A stretch of 64,000 bases of DNA from Bradyrhizobium retamae. GTDB lineage: Bacteria > Pseudomonadota > Alphaproteobacteria > Rhizobiales > Xanthobacteraceae. The translations under genes and the position numbers were made by a program. The notes beneath the pieces are model-generated. The model did no database searches, was not told the origin of the DNA, and saw nothing but the letters and a program-made list of their open reading frames with translations. The stretch lies in contig NZ_LLYA01000192.1 in the NCBI RefSeq assembly GCF_001440415.1, positions 186,001 through 250,000 on the forward strand, read 5' to 3'. Each line of letters starts with the position of its first letter. The stretch's first letter is position 1. Positions 8,710 to 17,837 of the stretch are shown piece after piece.

Positions 8710-10971
8710 CTATTCCTCGCCTTTTCTAAACCGCCGCCATACCGCGCCCAGCACGTTGGAATAATCGTCGGTCCAGACCCGCTGGTTTTTCCTGGCTTCC
8801 GTCAGCGCCCATTGCTCCGATGATGCCAGCTTGCCGACGTCGGTCTCCTCCCTCGCCGAGACCACGACCGAGGTCGAGAAGATGTATTCACTGTCGCGCC
8901 CGGAATCCTCGCTGTAGACCCAGCTCTTCAAGTCGTTGGCATCGGCGATGCCGACGACCACGCTCGACAGCTCCAGATGCCGGTTGGAGACGTGCATCAC
9001 CACGGCGCCCTGCGGCGCCAGCTTGGACTTGTAGATTTCCATCGCCTCTTCGGTCGCCAGGTGAACCGGGATCGCATCCGACGAATAGGCATCGACGATG
9101 ATCAGGTCATAGACGCCGTTGGGCTCGCGCGCGAAGGTGAGCCGCGCATCGCCGATCACGGGCTGCATGTTCGGTTCGCAGACCTGGATATAGGTAAAAT
9201 ATTTCGGGTCGCGCGCGGTATCGACCATCGTCTGGTCGATCTCGAAGAATTTCCATTCCTCGCCGGGCTGCGAGGCGCAGGCCAGCGTGCCGGAGCCGAG
9301 CCCGATCACGGCCACGCGCAGCGGCGCGCCCTTGCGTTCCCGGATCGCCGTGATCGCCTGGCCGATGCCGCCGTCCCTGTAGTAGTAGGTGATCGGCTCC
9401 GGCTGGCCGGTGACCGGCGTGCCGTCGTCGTTCTTGAATTTCTCGGCGCCATGGATCGTGGTGCCGTGCATCAGCACGTGATACTGGCCGTTCGGCGTCA
9501 CCACGATCTTGTGGACGCCAAAGAAGCTGCGCACCGTCTCCACGCGCCCCTCGTCGGAGGGATACATCCGGATCAGCACCAGCGCCAACGTCACCACGGC
9601 GGCCAGCTTCCAGCGATCCGCCTTGAGCAGGATCGCCAATATCATCGAGAGGACCGCAACTGCGCCTACCACATAGACTCGATTGGTATCCAGCCATGTG
9701 AAAATTTTGCCGCTGCTGTAGGACGGCGCGATCAGCGCCACCGCAGCGATGGCCAGCAGCGGCCAGAACCAGCGGGTCCATTGCGGCCACCGCTCGTCGG
9801 CCGGCGGCCGGCACAGCACCGCCAGCGCCACCAGGATCGGATATTCCGCGACCCAGGAGAACGTGAACGGCGCGATTAGCCCTGTGAAAAGTCCGCCGAT
9901 CATGCCGCCGAACGACAGCGCGACATAGAAACCAGTGAGATATTTCGCGGCGGGGCGGGTACGCGCCAACTCGCCATGACAGGCCATCGCAATGATGAAG
10001 AAGCAAAGCTGGTGGCCGCCGAGCGTCAGCAACAGGTTCTGCTCGCCGCCTATCGCCAACAGCAGGATCACCCCCATGATCGCCAACGGTTGCAGCATCA
10101 GCATGAACTTGTGCGGCAACAGCGGGCGTGACTGGAACACCAGCACCCAGGTCAGGAGATAGAGCGACAATGGCAGCACCCACAATAGCGGCGCTGCGGC
10201 GACGTCGGTGGAAATATGGGCCGTTACTGCGATCAGCAGCCCCGACGGCACGGCCGCGAGGAATATCCAGCGGGCGCGCAAAATCCATGACGGCGCCGGC
10301 ACGTCGCGATCGTCGGGCGCCAAGTTCAGTTCCGCCGCCCTCACTGGCGAGCGCAGCAGCAACACCCCGCAGATGGCAATCAGCACGATCAAGAAGCCAT
10401 AGCCGCCGGTCCAGATCAGGTTCTGCATGCGCAGGGTGAAGATCGGCTCCAGCAGCACCGGATAGGACAACAGCGCCAGGAAGCTGCCGACATTCGAGGA
10501 AGCGTAGAGGAAGTACGGATCGGGACCGTTGGGGTGGCCGGTGCGGACGAACCAGGCCTGCAGCAGCGGGTTGTTGGCCGCGAGCGCGAAGAACGGCAGG
10601 CCGATCGAAACCGCAAACAAGCCGAGCAGCCAGAGCGCATAGCCTGAATTCGGCGGATCGCCCCACCCGCTCGCGATCGACAGCGGCATCGTCAGCATCG
10701 CAACTGCGAGCAGCGCGAGATGAACCGCCACGGGAATCGTGCGATTACGCACCTGCATCAAAAAATGCGCATAGGCATAGCCGCCGAGCAGCAGCGACTG
10801 AAAGAATACCATCGCCACCGACCAAACCGCCGGCGAGCCGCCGAGCCGCGGCAGCACCATCTTGGTGAACAGGGGTTGCACCGAAAACAGCAATAACGCA
10901 CTGACGAAGATCGCAGCGGTATAGACGGCCAACACCAGCCGGTTTCGCGAGGCAGACGGTTCAGAAATCAT
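8710..10971 (-). CDS. Membrane protein with C-terminal spermine/spermidine synthase-like domain
   Basis: The 753-residue protein joins about 14 hydrophobic helices (residues 15-460; SVQPLFTKMVLPRLGG, PFFALAANNPLLQAWF) to a soluble class I methyltransferase-fold domain. That domain has the nucleotide motif IGLGSGTLACA, the acidic FFEIDQTMVD and DLIIVDAYSSDAIPVHL, as in aminopropyltransferases. The start at 10971 (MISEPSASRNRL) follows GGAG. The frame runs 76 codons further, but those codons cross a palindromic repeat and are not coding. Whether it makes polyamines or modifies another substrate is not known for these fusions. Confidence 0.85.
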   Translation of the reverse strand: MISEPSASRNRLVLAVYTAAIFVSALLLFSVQPLFTKMVLPRLGGSPAVWSVAMVFFQSLLLGGYAYAHFLMQVRNRTIPVAVHLALLAVAMLTMPLSIASGWGDPPNSGYALWLLGLFAVSIGLPFFALAANNPLLQAWFVRTGHPNGPDPYFLYASSNVGSFLALLSYPVLLEPIFTLRMQNLIWTGGYGFLIVLIAICGVLLLRSPVRAAELNLAPDDRDVPAPSWILRARWIFLAAVPSGLLIAVTAHISTDVAAAPLLWVLPLSLYLLTWVLVFQSRPLLPHKFMLMLQPLAIMGVILLLAIGGEQNLLLTLGGHQLCFFIIAMACHGELARTRPAAKYLTGFYVALSFGGMIGGLFTGLIAPFTFSWVAEYPILVALAVLCRPPADERWPQWTRWFWPLLAIAAVALIAPSYSSGKIFTWLDTNRVYVVGAVAVLSMILAILLKADRWKLAAVVTLALVLIRMYPSDEGRVETVRSFFGVHKIVVTPNGQYHVLMHGTTIHGAEKFKNDDGTPVTGQPEPITYYYRDGGIGQAITAIRERKGAPLRVAVIGLGSGTLACASQPGEEWKFFEIDQTMVDTARDPKYFTYIQVCEPNMQPVIGDARLTFAREPNGVYDLIIVDAYSSDAIPVHLATEEAMEIYKSKLAPQGAVVMHVSNRHLELSSVVVGIADANDLKSWVYSEDSGRDSEYIFSTSVVVSAREETDVGKLASSEQWALTEARKNQRVWTDDYSNVLGAVWRRFRKGEE

Positions 10972-11080
10972 GAAAGCTCCGGCTTGAACCCGGCGGGAGC
11001 CGGCGGCGAGCATTCCGGCAGGTTGTGCCGGAAGCGCAGATAGAGCATATGGCAACATGACGGGCAATGCGGGATGAGAT

Positions 11081-11182
11081 GTCGTTCCGGGGGCGATGCA
11101 AAGCATCGAACCCCAACGTGCAATTGCACATTGTGGAACCTCGAGATTCCGGGTCTTGTCGTTCGGACAATCCCGGAATGAC
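11081..11182. repeat. Short palindromic repeat, GTCATTCCGGGG family
   Basis: Arms GTCGTTCCGG and CCGGAATGAC bound the element, with GATGC/GCATC and GTGCAATTGCAC inner dyads. It lies in the gap between the divergent fusion-protein and FAD-oxidoreductase genes, and sits where a false N-terminal extension of the fusion gene could be called. Confidence 0.7.
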
Positions 11183-11216
11183 GGGTTCAAACTAATCAAA
11201 CCTTCTTGAAGCGGAC

Positions 11217-12818
11217 ATGAGCGAAACCGAAATCGTCATCATCGGTGCGGGGCATAACGGCCTCACCTGCGCCGCCTATCTGGCGATGGCCGGCCTGCGC
11301 GTGAAGGTGGTCGAGCGCCGCAAGGCGGTCGGCGGCGCCGCGGTGACCGAGGAATTCCATCCCGGTTTCCGCAATTCGGTGGCCGCCTATACCGTCAGCC
11401 TGCTCAATCCGCAGATCATCGCCGACCTGAAACTCGCCGAACACGGCCTGCGCATCGTCGAGCGCCGCGCGCAGAATTTTCTGCCCGCCCCCGACGGCAG
11501 CTATCTCCTGACCGGCGAGGGCCGCACCCGGCAATCGGTGGCAAAACTCAGCGAGCGCGATGCCGTCACGATTGAGGTCTTCTCGCGCGAACTGGAAGCC
11601 ATCGCCGACGTGCTGCGGCAATTCGTGCTGCGCGCGCCGCCAAACCTCGTCGAGGGCTTTGGGATCGGTGCGATCCGCGAGGCCTTCAACGCCGTCGGCA
11701 CGGCCGGCATCCTGCGCAAGCTCTCGCTCGAACAACAGCGCAGCCTGCTCGACCTGTTCACGCGCTCGGCCGGCGAAATGCTGGACGAGCGTTTCGAGAG
11801 CGACCTCGTGAAGGCGCTGTTCGGCTTCGACGCCATCGTCGGCAATTACGCCAGCCCGTACGCCGCCGGCTCCGCCTATGTGATGCTGCACCACGCGTTC
11901 GGCGAGGTGAACGGCAAGAAGGGCGTATGGGGCCACGCGATCGGCGGCATGGGCGCGATCACGCAGGCGATGGCGCGCGCTGCGCGCGGGCATGGCGCCG
12001 AGATCGAAACGGATGCCGGCGTGCGCGAGGTGATCGTCGAGGGCGGGCGCGCTGCAGGCGTCATCCTCGACAATGGCGAGACCATCCGTGCCAAATACGT
12101 CGTCTCCGGCGTCAATCCGAAATTGCTGTATACGCGGCTTGTGCCGTCGGGCGCGCTGGCGCCGGAATTCCTCGAACGCATCGCGCGCTGGCGCAACGCA
12201 TCCGGCACGTTCCGGATGAATGTCGCGCTGAATGCGCTACCTTCCTTCACCGCCCTGCCCGGCGCCGGCGATCACCTCACCGCCGGCATCATTCTCGCAC
12301 CCAGCCTCGGTTACATGGATCGCGCCTGGCAAGACGCGCGCAGCCATGGCTGGAGCCGCGAGCCGGTGGTGGAAATACTGATCCCTTCGACGCTCGACGA
12401 CTCCCTTGCACCGGAGGGCCGGCATGTCGCGAGCCTGTTCTGCCAGCACGTCGCGCCGGAATTGCCGGATGGAAAGTCATGGGACGATCACCGCGAGGAG
12501 GTCGCCGACCTCATGATCGCCACGGTGGACAAGTTCGCGCCGGGCTTTGGGACAAGCGTGATCGGCCGTCAGGTGCTGTCGCCGCTCGATCTCGAGCGGC
12601 AGTTCGGCCTGCTCGGCGGCGACATCTTTCATGGGGCGCTGACGCTCAATCAATTGTTCTCGGCACGGCCGATGCTGGGCCATGCCGATTACCGTGGGCC
12701 GCTGAAGGGCCTCTATCATTGCGGCTCGGGCGCGCATCCCGGCGGCGGCGTCACCGGCGCCCCCGGCCACAACGCCGCGAAGGTGATCCTGGGCGATCAC
12801 CGCGCCCTGTTCGGATAG
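11217..12818 (+). CDS. FAD-dependent oxidoreductase of the phytoene desaturase/PYROXD2 type
   Basis: The 533-residue protein opens with a Rossmann dinucleotide motif, IVIIGAGHNGLTCAAYLAMAG (GxGxxG at 10-15), followed by the glutamate-ending strand VKVVERRKAVGGAAVTEE, typical of CrtI-like flavoproteins. The C-terminal FAD motif GLYHCGSGAHPGGGVTGAPG lies near residues 498-517. Length and motifs fit the bacterial PYROXD2-like group, not a true carotenoid desaturase, and no carotenoid genes lie nearby. The substrate is unknown. Confidence 0.87.
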   Translation: MSETEIVIIGAGHNGLTCAAYLAMAGLRVKVVERRKAVGGAAVTEEFHPGFRNSVAAYTVSLLNPQIIADLKLAEHGLRIVERRAQNFLPAPDGSYLLTGEGRTRQSVAKLSERDAVTIEVFSRELEAIADVLRQFVLRAPPNLVEGFGIGAIREAFNAVGTAGILRKLSLEQQRSLLDLFTRSAGEMLDERFESDLVKALFGFDAIVGNYASPYAAGSAYVMLHHAFGEVNGKKGVWGHAIGGMGAITQAMARAARGHGAEIETDAGVREVIVEGGRAAGVILDNGETIRAKYVVSGVNPKLLYTRLVPSGALAPEFLERIARWRNASGTFRMNVALNALPSFTALPGAGDHLTAGIILAPSLGYMDRAWQDARSHGWSREPVVEILIPSTLDDSLAPEGRHVASLFCQHVAPELPDGKSWDDHREEVADLMIATVDKFAPGFGTSVIGRQVLSPLDLERQFGLLGGDIFHGALTLNQLFSARPMLGHADYRGPLKGLYHCGSGAHPGGGVTGAPGHNAAKVILGDHRALFG

Positions 12819-12874
12819 GCAGAACGCAGTGGACAATATCGGGTAAAGCCGGTGGGCAACGACGGGAGAAGCCT

Positions 12875-12983
12875 TGTGGATTACTTGTTGATAACCCGCG
12901 GCACGGCTGTGGAAGACATCGGTATGCTTCCGTCGATAACGGGTTGGCAACTTCCCCGCTCGGCTGTGGATAGGCTGTGGAGA
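12875..12983. other. Cluster of DnaA-box-like TGTGGA motifs in a 254-base gap
   Basis: The gap between the FAD oxidoreductase and prmA holds four TGTGGA words on the plus strand. Two are one base away from the DnaA box complement TGTGGATAA: TGTGGATTA at 12875 and TGTGGATAG at 12965. The others are at 12908 and 12976. A GTTGATAAC word lies among them. It is not a clear origin; no AT-rich unwinding element or dnaA/dnaN gene is present. Confidence 0.3.
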
Positions 12984-13072
12984 GATGCAACCGTTCCGAA
13001 TAGCCCGACATGAAACTTGCTCAAATTTGAACGAAACGATCGTATCCTTCCCCGCTTTCGCCAGGTTCTTCA

Positions 13073-13963
13073 ATGACTTCCCTCGCCTCCACACATCGCG
13101 TCCATTTTGCCGTCGGCGACGAGCACACAGCCAAGGGCGTCGTCGACGCCCTGACCGAAGTTTTTTTTGAGGGCCAGGCCGCAATCGCCGCGTTCGAACG
13201 GCCGGATGGCCGATGGGACGTCACGGTGCATTTTGGCGAGCCGCCCGATCAGCCCCTGGTCCGCGAGCTCGTTGCCAATGCGGCCGGCGCGGAAATCGCC
13301 GCGGGCATTGCCTTCGATACGGTCGAGGCCAAGGATTGGGTCAAGGCCAGTCTAGAAGACCTTGTTCCCGTGCCGGCCGGACGCTTTGTGGTCCACGGCC
13401 AGCATGACCGCGACAGGATCTCGCCCAACAAGCTCGGCATCGAGATCGAGGCGGCGCTGGCCTTCGGCACCGGCCATCACGGCACTACGCGCGGCTGCCT
13501 GCTGCTGCTCGATCATGTCCTGAAAGCGTGGCGCCCGCGGCGCGTGCTCGATCTCGGCACCGGCACCGGCGTGCTGGCGATTGCGGCGGCGAAAGCGCTG
13601 CACGAAAAGATACTGGCCAGCGATATCGATCCGCCCTCGGTGCAGGTCGCGCGCGACAATGCGCGGCTGAACGTGTCGGGGCATCTGGTGCGGGCGGTCC
13701 GCGCCACCGGCTTCTCGGCGCCGCAATTTGCGCAAGCCGCACCGTTCGATCTGGTGCTGGCGAATATTCTGGCCAATCCGCTGCGGCAATTGGCAGGGCC
13801 GATGGCGCGGCATCTGGCGCCGTCCGCGCTGGTCATTCTCTCGGGGCTGCTGACGCATCAGGCGCCCGCCGTCATCGCCGCCTATCGCGCCCGTGGGCTG
13901 GTTCCCGTGCGGCATCTGCGCATCGAAGGCTGGAGCAGCCTCCTGCTGCGCAAGATGAACTGA
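13073..13963 (+). CDS. prmA: Ribosomal protein L11 methyltransferase
   Basis: The 296-residue protein has the PrmA hallmark FGTGHHGTT at 131-139 and SAM motif I DLGTGTGVLAI at 160-170. The catalytic-side motif VLANILANPL (about 226-235) corresponds to the NPPY-like element of PrmA. It trimethylates ribosomal protein L11 in the cytoplasm. The N-terminal 100 residues are the L11-recognition domain. The start at 13073 has only weak ribosome-binding complementarity but matches family length. Confidence 0.95.
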   Translation: MTSLASTHRVHFAVGDEHTAKGVVDALTEVFFEGQAAIAAFERPDGRWDVTVHFGEPPDQPLVRELVANAAGAEIAAGIAFDTVEAKDWVKASLEDLVPVPAGRFVVHGQHDRDRISPNKLGIEIEAALAFGTGHHGTTRGCLLLLDHVLKAWRPRRVLDLGTGTGVLAIAAAKALHEKILASDIDPPSVQVARDNARLNVSGHLVRAVRATGFSAPQFAQAAPFDLVLANILANPLRQLAGPMARHLAPSALVILSGLLTHQAPAVIAAYRARGLVPVRHLRIEGWSSLLLRKMN

Positions 13964-13967
13964 AATT

Positions 13968-14156
13968 CTAATCGGCTAATGTTGGCCCCTTGCGGGCGAC
14001 CGCGCCCTTCTCTTGCTTCAACGACCGCTTGACGCGCGCTTCCGCGAACCGGTCGAGGATCTGGACGATGACGCCGCGCTGCTTCTTGTTGGCGATGGGC
14101 GGCACGGGGCCGCGACGTTCCGGCGGTGAAATCTTCTCAAACGTGAAAACAGGCAT
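13968..14156 (-). CDS. Small basic protein of unknown function (62 aa)
   Basis: The ATG at 14156 is preceded by GAAGAGGGGATACAC, a strong ribosome-binding site, which supports translation of this short frame. The product is basic and polar: MPVFTFEKISPPERRGP, then a predicted helix of alternating hydrophobic and basic residues (GVIVQILDRFAEARVKR), and a Lys-rich end. There is no signal peptide or membrane helix. It converges on prmA with a gap of 4 bases. I cannot name a family. Confidence 0.6.
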   Translation of the reverse strand: MPVFTFEKISPPERRGPVPPIANKKQRGVIVQILDRFAEARVKRSLKQEKGAVARKGPTLAD

Positions 14157-14345
14157 GGTGTATCCCCTCTTCGTTGAGTTGAAACACTCCTAGAGCTTCT
14201 CCCGGTATCTTGAGCTGAGCGGCTACACCGCAATCCGCTCCGTCCGACTAGCGCGGACCAACATAGTGAAGCACAGATTATGCCAAATTGTGGCGGAGAC
14301 TGCCGCATTGCGGACCGCTCCACCCAACCCTAAAGTGACCAGGCG

Positions 14346-16181
14346 ATGTTCGAAGCCCATTTCCAGACATTCGAAGAACCCGAAGGCGGCGTGGCGCTGA
14401 CCGCGCGGCTGGCCCGCTTCCGCGAGGAGCTGGCGCGGCGGAAGTTGACGGGATTCGTGGTTCCGCGCGCCGATCAGCAACAGAACGAATATGTCCCGGC
14501 CTCCGAAGAGCGGCTGGCCTGGCTGAGCGGCTTCACTGGTTCGGCAGGCATGGCGATCGTTCTGACGCGCGATGCCGCCGTTTTCGTCGATGGCCGTTAT
14601 ACGCTGCAGGCCGCCAAGCAGGTCGACCGCAAGGCCTGGCAAATCGAGCCGCTGGCCGATCCGCCGCCGGAGCACTGGCTGACCAAGCACCTTGCGGCCG
14701 GCGACCGCCTCGGTTTCGACCCGTGGCTGCACACTTCGGCGGCAGCCGAGCGTCTGGCCGCCGCCTGCACCAAGGCGGGCGCGGAACTGATTGCGGTCGA
14801 AACCAACCCGCTAGATTCGATCTGGACCGAGCGCCCGGCCCCGCCGCTCGGGCGCGTCGCCACTCACGGCGTGCAGTTTTCCGGCGAGATCGAAGCCGAA
14901 AAGCTCAAGCGCATCCGGCTGGAGATCAACAAGCTCGGCGTCGACGCGCTGGTGCTGTCGGACAGCCATGCGGTGGCCTGGACCTTCAACATCCGTGGCG
15001 CCGACGTCTCGCACACGCCGCTGCCTTTGTCCTATGCGCTGGTGCCGAAGGACGGCCGCCCCACCATCTTCATCGACCATCGCAAGCTGTCCAACCTGAC
15101 GCGCGACCATCTCGAACAATCCGCCGATGTGCGGGAGCCCGACGCGCTGGTGCCTGATCTGACTGAGCTTGCGCGCAGCGGCGCCGCGATCGCGCTTGAC
15201 AGCGCCACCGCCGCGGACGCGCTGAGCCGGCTGATCGCAGGCGCCGGCGGAAAGCCGGTACGCGGCAACGATCCGGTGAGCCTGTTGAAGGCGGTGAAGA
15301 ATATCACCGAGATCGAGGGCACGCGGACCGCGCACCAGCGCGACGCCGTGGCGCTGGCGCGCTTCCTCGCCTGGATCGACCGCGAGGCGCCGTCGGGCGC
15401 GTTGACGGAGATCGATACCGTCGAGGCCTTGGAAACGTTCCGCCGCCAGACCTGCGCGCTGAAAGATGTTTCGTTTCCGACCATCGCCGGCACCGGGCCG
15501 AACGGCGCCATTGTCCATTACCGCGTCACCCGCAAGAGCAATCGGCGAATTTCGCCCGGCGACCTGCTGCTGATCGATTCCGGCGCGCAATATGAAGACG
15601 GCACCACTGACGTCACCCGCACCATCGCAATCGGCAATCCGACCGACGAAATGCGCGATCGTTTCACCCGCGTGCTGCGTGGGCACATCGCGATTGCACG
15701 CGCGGTGTTTCCGGACGGCACCACCGGCGCGCAGATCGACTCCTTTGCGCGGCAATTTTTGTGGCAGGCCGGCCTCGATTTCGAGCACGGCACAGGCCAC
15801 GGCGTCGGCAGCTATCTCTCGGTGCATGAAGGCCCGGCGCGCATCTCGAAACTTGGCACCACGCCCTTGAAGCGCGGCATGATCCTCTCCAACGAGCCTG
15901 GCTACTACAAGACCGACGCCTACGGCATCCGGATCGAGAACCTCGAACTCGTCATCGGGACCGATGTACCCGGCGCCGAGAAGCCGGTGAACGCGTTCGA
16001 GACGCTGACGCTGGCGCCGATCGACCGCCGCCTGATCGATGTGAATATGCTGAGCGCAACCGAGCTGAAGTGGCTCAACGACTACCACGAGCGCGTCAAC
16101 CGCGCGGTGCGCCTGCACCTCGACGACAACACCACGAAGCTGTGGCTGGACGAGGCGACGGCGGCGATGCTGCCGCTGTGA
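14346..16181 (+). CDS. pepP: M24-family aminopeptidase P (Xaa-Pro aminopeptidase)
   Basis: The 611-residue protein has the three-domain layout of long aminopeptidase P: two creatinase-type N-terminal domains (about 15-160 and 175-320) and a pita-bread catalytic domain. Metal ligands are visible in DSGAQYEDGTTDVTRT (two Asp), FEHGTGHGVGSYL (His), ILSNEPGYY (Glu) and RIENLELV (Glu). It removes N-terminal residues preceding proline in the cytoplasm. The gene stands alone between prmA and an MFS exporter. Confidence 0.93.
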   Translation: MFEAHFQTFEEPEGGVALTARLARFREELARRKLTGFVVPRADQQQNEYVPASEERLAWLSGFTGSAGMAIVLTRDAAVFVDGRYTLQAAKQVDRKAWQIEPLADPPPEHWLTKHLAAGDRLGFDPWLHTSAAAERLAAACTKAGAELIAVETNPLDSIWTERPAPPLGRVATHGVQFSGEIEAEKLKRIRLEINKLGVDALVLSDSHAVAWTFNIRGADVSHTPLPLSYALVPKDGRPTIFIDHRKLSNLTRDHLEQSADVREPDALVPDLTELARSGAAIALDSATAADALSRLIAGAGGKPVRGNDPVSLLKAVKNITEIEGTRTAHQRDAVALARFLAWIDREAPSGALTEIDTVEALETFRRQTCALKDVSFPTIAGTGPNGAIVHYRVTRKSNRRISPGDLLLIDSGAQYEDGTTDVTRTIAIGNPTDEMRDRFTRVLRGHIAIARAVFPDGTTGAQIDSFARQFLWQAGLDFEHGTGHGVGSYLSVHEGPARISKLGTTPLKRGMILSNEPGYYKTDAYGIRIENLELVIGTDVPGAEKPVNAFETLTLAPIDRRLIDVNMLSATELKWLNDYHERVNRAVRLHLDDNTTKLWLDEATAAMLPL

Positions 16182-16451
16182 GCCGTCAGTCCGAGGCGCG
16201 TCGAAGACGCGAACCCGGAATCTCAAGGTTCCGGCTCTGGTGCGCGCGGTACGCCGAGGCCCACCCTCTACAGCGATGCAGCGCGGGCGGCGGACACAAA
16301 ATCGCGAAAACAACCCCATGCAAAGTAGACTCCGGCGGTCCAGCCTCCTGCCCGCCTCCCCAATTCAGCATGGCCGCATGCCAAAACATCCCTGTTCGCG
16401 CTGAGCCATCTGGTTAAGAGTCCGATCCAAGCAAAACAGGGTCGGAACTGA
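16182..16451. other. 270-base intergenic region with a half palindrome
   Basis: The segment 16190-16235 (CGAAGACGCGAACCCGGAAT) resembles one arm of the GTCATTCCGGG repeat family. The rest shows no gene; the promoter of the following exporter must lie in its 3' part. Confidence 0.4.
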
Positions 16452-17732
16452 ATGCACGGCGTCGTGGGCAAGCCGCCCGGCGCGACGGACAGTCATGCCG
16501 TCGTGACATCGAAAATTATGCTGCTGATGCTGGTGGCGATGACCGGCGTCGCGCCGATCTCGCTTTACATGCTGGTGCCGGCGCTGCCCGTGCTGGCGAC
16601 GACGTTCGGTGGCGATATTGCCGTCGCGCAGATGACGGTGTCGCTCTACATGGTCGGCATCGCCTGCTCGCAGCTCATCATGGGACCGCTGTCGGACAAG
16701 TTCGGACGCCGGCCGGTGCTGCTCGCCGGCCTTGCGCTCATGGTGGCGGCGAGCGTCGGCTGCTCGCTGGCGCAGACGCTGCCGCAACTGATTGCCGCGC
16801 GTTTCCTGCAGGCGCTGGGTGGCGCGACCGGCATGGTGGTGAGCCGCGCCATCATACGCGACCTCTACAGCCGCGACCGCATCAGCTCCATGATCAGCCT
16901 CGTGATTGCCGTCATGATGATGGCGCAGATGCTCAGCGCGCTGGTCGGCGGCCTCCTGGAGACTGCGTTCGGCTGGCGCGCCATCTTCTATTTCATCACG
17001 GCGGCTTCGCTCAGCGTCGCGGTCCTGATCGCGCTGGCGCTGCCCGAGACGCGCGGCGAACGCAGCGAGAGCAGCAGCTTCCGCGGCGACGTCGGCAAGC
17101 TGATCCGCAACCGCGCCTTCATCGGCTATGTGCTGTGCCAGGTGCTGGCTTCCCAGATTATTTTCATGTTCGCCGGCGGCGGACCTTACATCGTGGTGAC
17201 GCAGATGGGCCGAACCACGGCCGAATATGGCGCGTGGTTCGCGACGACAGGATTTGCCTATCTGATCGGCAATGTGTTCTGCGTCCGTTTCGCGCCGCGG
17301 CATTCGCTGGAAAAGCTGATCTGGTTCGGGCTCGCGGTGCAATTCGGCGGCGCTCTCTTGAACCTCGTCTTGAGCATTGCCGGGATCAACCAGGCACCGC
17401 TTTGGTTGTTCGGCACCCAGATGATCGTGATGGTCGCGAACGCCTTCGTCATGAACAACGCCGCGGCCGGCGCCATCAGCGCGCGTCCCGAGGCCGCCGG
17501 CACCGCCTCCGGCGCGATGGGTTTTCTGCAACAGGGCATCGGCGCGCTGGTCTCGCAATTCGGCGCCTATCTCGGCGGCCACTCCACGACCACGCTGCCG
17601 CTCACGGCGGCGATCTTCGCACTGTCGATTGCCTGCGTTTCGGTGATGTTCTTCATCGTGCCGCGGCGAACCGTCGTGGTCAGCGAGGAGTTGGTGAAGA
17701 AGGCGGAGGAGGAAGAATCGGGGATGTTGTGA
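16452..17732 (+). CDS. Bcr/CflA-type multidrug efflux MFS transporter
   Basis: The 426-residue protein has 12 predicted membrane helices. Loop 2-3 carries the MFS motif A as GPLSDKFGRRPVLLAG, and helix 5 carries the antiporter motif C region. ISLYMLVPALPVLATTF in helix 1 and RFLQALGGATGMVVSRAIIRD in helix 4 are typical of the drug:H+ antiporter-1 Bcr/CflA branch. Substrates of homologues include bicyclomycin and chloramphenicol; here the substrate is not known. The C-terminus is Glu-rich. Confidence 0.88.
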   Translation: MHGVVGKPPGATDSHAVVTSKIMLLMLVAMTGVAPISLYMLVPALPVLATTFGGDIAVAQMTVSLYMVGIACSQLIMGPLSDKFGRRPVLLAGLALMVAASVGCSLAQTLPQLIAARFLQALGGATGMVVSRAIIRDLYSRDRISSMISLVIAVMMMAQMLSALVGGLLETAFGWRAIFYFITAASLSVAVLIALALPETRGERSESSSFRGDVGKLIRNRAFIGYVLCQVLASQIIFMFAGGGPYIVVTQMGRTTAEYGAWFATTGFAYLIGNVFCVRFAPRHSLEKLIWFGLAVQFGGALLNLVLSIAGINQAPLWLFGTQMIVMVANAFVMNNAAAGAISARPEAAGTASGAMGFLQQGIGALVSQFGAYLGGHSTTTLPLTAAIFALSIACVSVMFFIVPRRTVVVSEELVKKAEEEESGML

Positions 17733-17753
17733 GGTGATATCGCTGCCTCAACC

Positions 17754-17836
17754 GTCATTGCGAGCGCTGCGAAGCAATCCATTTCTCCACGAGCGGCGCT
17801 ATGGATTGCTTCGTCGCTTACGCTCCTCGCAATGAC
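17754..17836. repeat. Palindromic repeat, GTCATTGCGAGCG family
   Basis: Arms GTCATTGCGAGCG...GAAGCAATCCAT and ATGGATTGCTTCG...CGCAATGAC pair almost perfectly. It fills the space between the convergent MFS gene and ligA, where a bidirectional terminator would be expected, and ends two bases before the ligA stop codon. Confidence 0.75.
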
Positions 17837-17837
17837 G

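Noticed and set aside
9107..10666. 519-codon frame in another phase of the synthase-like fusion gene
   Set aside because: Arg/Ala-rich composition and no motif; the other frame has continuous membrane helices and the synthase domain.
10972..11199. 76-codon extension of the synthase-like fusion gene
   Set aside because: It crosses a palindromic repeat and has no conserved protein sequence; GGAG precedes the ATG at 10971.
12819..13072. Chromosomal replication origin
   Set aside because: Only near matches to DnaA boxes, no AT-rich unwinding element and no origin-linked genes.
14811..16319. 502-codon minus-strand frame opposite the aminopeptidase
   Set aside because: Mirror frame of a G+C-rich gene with RRR/GGG-biased composition; the plus strand carries an intact M24 catalytic set.
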